NCBI RefSeq assembly: GCF_001428045.1
Contig: NZ_LMSD01000012.1
Coordinates: 1,006,735-1,070,734, forward strand
Length of the DNA: 64,000 nt
Direction: 5' to 3'
Source: Paenibacillus sp. Soil750
GTDB lineage: Bacteria > Bacillota > Bacilli > Paenibacillales > NBRC-103111
The first letter of the stretch is position 1; each line of letters opens with the position of its first letter. Position numbers and translations under genes: made by a program. Of this stretch, positions 61,084 through 64,000 are shown in pieces. The notes beneath the pieces were generated by a model. It had not been told where the DNA came from, made no database searches, and saw nothing but the letters and a program-made list of their open reading frames with translations.

Positions 61084-62076
61084 TTACTTTTTCGGCTGAA
61101 GCTCGGTTACAAGTCCGAATTCATACCCTCTCTTTTTGATTTCTTTACAAATCCGATCCAGCGCCTGCATGTTCTCAACAGACCCCTGATGCATCAAAAT
61201 CACGTTACCATCATGCAAATTATTCATAATATCGTTGTACGGATCCTCAGCGCCATTCGCTCTAGGCTCCCAATCACGCATGGCTGTAGACCAGAACACA
61301 GAAGTATAGCCCATGTCAGAAACTAAACTTAAATTATGAGCATTATAATGCCCGTAAGGGAAACGGAAATAGTTCCCGACCTCTTTACCGGTGATTTGTT
61401 TATAGACGACTTCAAAATCCTTAATTTCCTTGCGTATCTGATCATCCGTCAAGTCATTAAAATCCGTATGAGTCATGGTGTGGTTCGCTACATAATGACC
61501 ATCTGCCACAATCCTTTTCAAATAGTCCGGGTTCTTCTTGATGTTGTTTCCAGTGATAAAAAAGTTCGCTTTCACATTGTTCTCTTTGAGTGATTTCAGC
61601 ATGAGATCAACCTCAATGAGCGGTCCTCCTGCATCAATGGTTAAATAGACCTTTTTCCCTGTCCCAACCCAGACCGCTTTCTGGTCACTGGTAAAGGATT
61701 TGGTTTCATGCGGAAAATCAGGAACTTGCCCTGTTTTTTTCTTCATATAGTACCAGGAATAAGGGGTTCGATCTGCTGGCAAAGGTTTCGTTTTAGCAGG
61801 ATCAGCTGTGGCTTTAGGGGTTGCACTAGGTGTCGGTGTAGCTGGTGACGCACTCGGCACAGTCGTTGGCTGTGGAGTTGGCGCAGGTGTCGTTGTTGGC
61901 GATGGTTTAACGGTTTGTGTGGGAGAAGGTGTTGGCGAAAATCTAGGAGAAATAACTGGACTGGCTTTGGAAGCCGCTTCCGTGCCGACAGGAGCAGTTA
62001 GGCTTATATCTGCACAACCGACCAACGAAACACTCAGTACGATCAGCAGTGCAGCTTTATGGGTATGTTTAATCAT
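61084..62076 (-). CDS. Polysaccharide deacetylase lipoprotein (PdaA-like NodB domain)
   Basis: 330 residues. Lipoprotein signal with lipobox LVGC (Cys 21), an 80-residue linker of P, T, S and A repeats, then a NodB domain: VYLTIDAGGP, NHTMTHTDF (metal His pair), RFPYGHYN and ILMHQGS. Where most NodB enzymes have TFDDG, this one has TIDAGG, so one metal-ligand Asp is replaced. PdaA-type members deacetylate muramic acid for spore cortex. ATG 62076 follows GAGGTG. Confidence 0.88.
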   Translation of the reverse strand: MIKHTHKAALLIVLSVSLVGCADISLTAPVGTEAASKASPVISPRFSPTPSPTQTVKPSPTTTPAPTPQPTTVPSASPATPTPSATPKATADPAKTKPLPADRTPYSWYYMKKKTGQVPDFPHETKSFTSDQKAVWVGTGKKVYLTIDAGGPLIEVDLMLKSLKENNVKANFFITGNNIKKNPDYLKRIVADGHYVANHTMTHTDFNDLTDDQIRKEIKDFEVVYKQITGKEVGNYFRFPYGHYNAHNLSLVSDMGYTSVFWSTAMRDWEPRANGAEDPYNDIMNNLHDGNVILMHQGSVENMQALDRICKEIKKRGYEFGLVTELQPKK

Positions 62077-62165
62077 GAGATACACCTCGAGATGGGAATG
62101 GATTCTTCTTCCACCCTATTCGACAGTGAATGACAAATTACCTGCCTAACGATTGATTTTCGGGG

Positions 62166-62585
62166 TTATTTTGTAGCGCGATAAGTCATGTATTGTAGAA
62201 CGGTAAGTAGAATAAACGCTGTTCCTGCCAGCATCGGAATCGTAATAAATCCAAGCCAGTTTAAATAATCGGTATCACAAGCAATGGGACCGCAACCTGT
62301 ACCCGTTTCTTTGAAAACACCCATTTGTAATAAAACATGATAGATGGAGATGCATGCTCCCCAAATCGTTAACGGCAACACGTAGATAGTTAATTTGTAA
62401 TCTCTACGAACAGCTGCAATGCCAAGAATTACGACTAATGGATACATAAGAATTCGCTGATACCAGCAAAGTTTGCATGGTGCAAAATGCAAGATTTCCG
62501 AAAAATATAAGCTTCCTAGTGTCGCAACTAAGGCAACTAGCCATGATATATGCATGCCGTTGTCTCTCAGCCATTTTTTAAACAT
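62166..62585 (-). CDS. bdbC: Disulfide bond formation protein B family (BdbC)
   Basis: 139 residues with four helices. The quinone-linked pair is in APCKLCWYQR (CxxC, about residue 38) and the second pair in TGCGPIACDTD (about residue 98), matching DsbB/BdbC. It reoxidises an extracellular thiol oxidase (BdbD), which is not seen nearby. ATG 62585 follows AAAGGGG. Confidence 0.93.
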   Translation of the reverse strand: MFKKWLRDNGMHISWLVALVATLGSLYFSEILHFAPCKLCWYQRILMYPLVVILGIAAVRRDYKLTIYVLPLTIWGACISIYHVLLQMGVFKETGTGCGPIACDTDYLNWLGFITIPMLAGTAFILLTVLQYMTYRATK

Positions 62586-62793
62586 GATGAAATCGTCCCC
62601 TTTCTACTTCCCTATTATAAAAAAATAGAAGTAAGAAGTCACGGGATTGATTCTCGCGACCTACCAAATTCGCAATTTACTTACGAATCATATAAGATGT
62701 TCACATTCTACTCAGGTAATTAGTACCAATAAGTGCTATAAACGTTTCTATTTTGAGCCAATTCAATTACAATTAACATATGGAGGGATTCCT

Positions 62794-63456
62794 ATGATGA
62801 AGCAATTTGAAGGATTCGGTAAATTTTTGGAGAGCTTACGTGGAAAGATGTCCTTACGTGAAGCTGCCAACAAGAGTGGCCTGTCCCATGCCTATATTCG
62901 AGATTTAGAATTAGAACGTAACCGTTCGACGAATGAAAAGATTAAGCCATCCCCTGTCACATTAAAGAAACTGTCGGATGCCTATAAGTTTTCGTATACA
63001 GATCTTATGGAGAAAGCTGGATATCTTGAAAAAGGTATCTCAGATAGTCAATCGGCACCGTTGACACTGCCCCTAGAAGATATCCTTTTTATAGAAATTG
63101 GATCTACCGAAATGACCTATCATACACGGATCGGTAATCGCACGATTCCCATGCAGTCACTATTAGATTTCAGTCATTTCTTAGACCAACTAGAAGATCA
63201 AGGGTTTAAGAAAATGGATACGGATCTATTCGTCAATTTGTCTCACGTTAAGAAATATGATGCACAAGCAGGCAAACTATATTTCGATCCGCTAGGTGTG
63301 AGTCTGAGTGTGACGATTGCTGCCCTGCGCCAGAAGAAATATCATGATCTTATTTTACGCAGTGTCGCCTATCATGCAGGGAACGATCTTGAATATCAAT
63401 TTGAAAAAAGCACGGGTAAAGACTCTCTACTGGCTTCACTTCAACGACAAAATTAA
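62794..63456 (+). CDS. XRE helix-turn-helix and LytTR-like fusion regulator
   Basis: 220 residues. Residues about 10-75 form an XRE/Cro HTH (MSLREAANKSGLSHAYIRDL). After a linker, residues about 95-190 look like a LytTR DNA-binding domain: ILFIEIG, TYHTRIGNRTIPMQSLLDF, DLFVNLSHVKKYDA and KLYFDPLG. Two different DNA-binding folds in one chain is unusual. ATG 62794 follows GGAGGG. A hairpin terminator follows. Confidence 0.82.
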   Translation: MMKQFEGFGKFLESLRGKMSLREAANKSGLSHAYIRDLELERNRSTNEKIKPSPVTLKKLSDAYKFSYTDLMEKAGYLEKGISDSQSAPLTLPLEDILFIEIGSTEMTYHTRIGNRTIPMQSLLDFSHFLDQLEDQGFKKMDTDLFVNLSHVKKYDAQAGKLYFDPLGVSLSVTIAALRQKKYHDLILRSVAYHAGNDLEYQFEKSTGKDSLLASLQRQN

Positions 63457-63470
63457 GCATTTTACAAAAA

Positions 63471-63511
63471 AAGGAGATAATTTCAGGGAATTCTGAAACT
63501 TATTCTCCTTT
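63471..63511 (+). terminator. Terminator after the XRE-LytTR gene
   Basis: AAGGAGATAATTTCAG / CTGAAACTTATTCTCCTT hairpin with T-run. Confidence 0.85.
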
Positions 63512-63574
63512 CTTTTCGTCTTATTAGTTGACAGTGTGGACTTGATTTGTGTTAGAGAGGATAGATGCCTAAGC

Positions 63575-64000
63575 ATGGCTGTTCAACAAACAACCACCCA
63601 GACTACTTTGCAAGCCCGCGTAAAGCGCAAACGTTCTGCTGGAATACGCTTTTTGTCGTATACAGTCCTTACGATTACCGTTCTAGCAATTTTAGGTTTA
63701 AGCTGGTTTTTCCTGACTGCTTCGGGGTCGAGCCTGCGTTTCATGATGGCCGATACCATCATCACCACACAGCATCGGGATTGGGCCAAATATTTAATAG
63801 GCACATCCGAGTTGCAGAAACGTGTAGCCGCATATACGAAAAGCTTTGACGAAATGGGTACCGAGAAGGATTTAGGACTTGTAGAAATCGCACCTTTGCC
63901 ATCCTACACACCTACCGAAGTTGTAGCCCCAGTAAAAAAAGATTTAGTCACCATCGAGAATATTTCGGGTCCCAATTTCAAAGGTAAGCTTGTAACCATT
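63575..64000 (+). CDS. Membrane-anchored protein, probable phosphodiester glycosidase (NAGPA) family, N-terminal part
   Basis: The right edge cuts the gene after 142 residues. A basic cytoplasmic start (QARVKRKRSAGIR), one membrane helix (about residues 27-48), then an extracellular part with TIITTQHRDWAKYLIG and ENISGPNFKGKLVTI, which resembles the entry to the NAGPA domain of exopolysaccharide-associated phosphodiester glycosidases. ATG 63575 has GAGAGG about 15 bases upstream. Family call is tentative. Confidence 0.6.
   Translation, partial: MAVQQTTTQTTLQARVKRKRSAGIRFLSYTVLTITVLAILGLSWFFLTASGSSLRFMMADTIITTQHRDWAKYLIGTSELQKRVAAYTKSFDEMGTEKDLGLVEIAPLPSYTPTEVVAPVKKDLVTIENISGPNFKGKLVTI

Overview
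The window reads as chromosomal DNA of a Paenibacillus-like member of the Bacillales. Supporting signs are strong AGGAGG-type ribosome binding sites, many TTG and GTG starts, T-box, yybP-ykoY and c-di-GMP-I riboswitches, a Gram-positive type 6S RNA, a YjcZ-type sporulation peptide, YtpB, YitT, YugP and CshA homologues, and moderate GC content. I see no phage, insertion sequence, CRISPR array, rRNA or tRNA. Nearly all intergenic gaps between convergent genes hold a clear Rho-independent, often bidirectional, terminator.

Layout. 1-8.9 kb: end of a redoxin gene, an MFS exporter, a JAMM protease, an ammonium transporter followed by a GlnD-like nucleotidyltransferase and a DEDDh exonuclease, MerR-YugP, a LysR regulator and thiol peroxidase. 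9-16 kb: the manganese transporter MntH with three operator-like repeats, xylulokinase, 6S RNA, a YesL-like membrane protein and the helicase CshA. 16-21.5 kb: DUF4178/DUF4247 pair, YitT, TatA, a DUF4015 glycoside hydrolase and a 2-hydroxyacid dehydrogenase. 22-26.6 kb (minus strand): T-box controlled serS, pfkA, YtpB terpene synthase and two unknown partner genes. 26.7-33.4 kb: transporters (MATE-like, MFS, MMPL with its TetR), a nitroreductase and a cold-shock protein. 33.5-44 kb: methyltransferase, Mn riboswitch with a TerC/YkoY gene, oligoendopeptidase F, LapA, DUF92, GAF-HD-GYP, FAH hydrolase, CapA and a metallophosphoesterase. 44-54.8 kb: methyltransferases, VOC protein, NrnB-like DHH phosphoesterase, a c-di-GMP-I riboswitch in front of a small unknown gene, MFS, SDR epimerase, glutathione peroxidase, a HesB-fold/DUF1450 pair, HxlR, methionine aminopeptidase and a YtvI-like permease. 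54.8-64 kb: AraC plus a FAD oxidoreductase, small proteins, M14 peptidase, glutamate racemase, polysaccharide deacetylase, BdbC, an XRE-LytTR fusion regulator and the start of a probable NAGPA-domain protein.

Functional threads: manganese handling (mntH and the Mn riboswitch/TerC gene), cyclic-di-GMP signalling (HD-GYP protein, c-di-GMP riboswitch, NrnB-like enzyme able in principle to act on pGpG), thiol/peroxide defence (Tpx, glutathione peroxidase, BdbC, redoxin) and cell-wall turnover (racemase, M14 peptidase, deacetylase, CapA).

The most unusual material is (1) the c-di-GMP-I riboswitch controlling an unrecognised 101-residue protein, with an 18-bp palindrome nearby that recurs at the DHH phosphoesterase promoter; (2) two families of about 30-bp intergenic repeat units, several in inverted pairs, frequently followed by a degenerate G-rich tandem tract; (3) a similar low-complexity tract inside a metallophosphoesterase gene; and (4) the amt / GlnD-like / exonuclease arrangement. 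All names are from reading motifs by eye; no database search was run.
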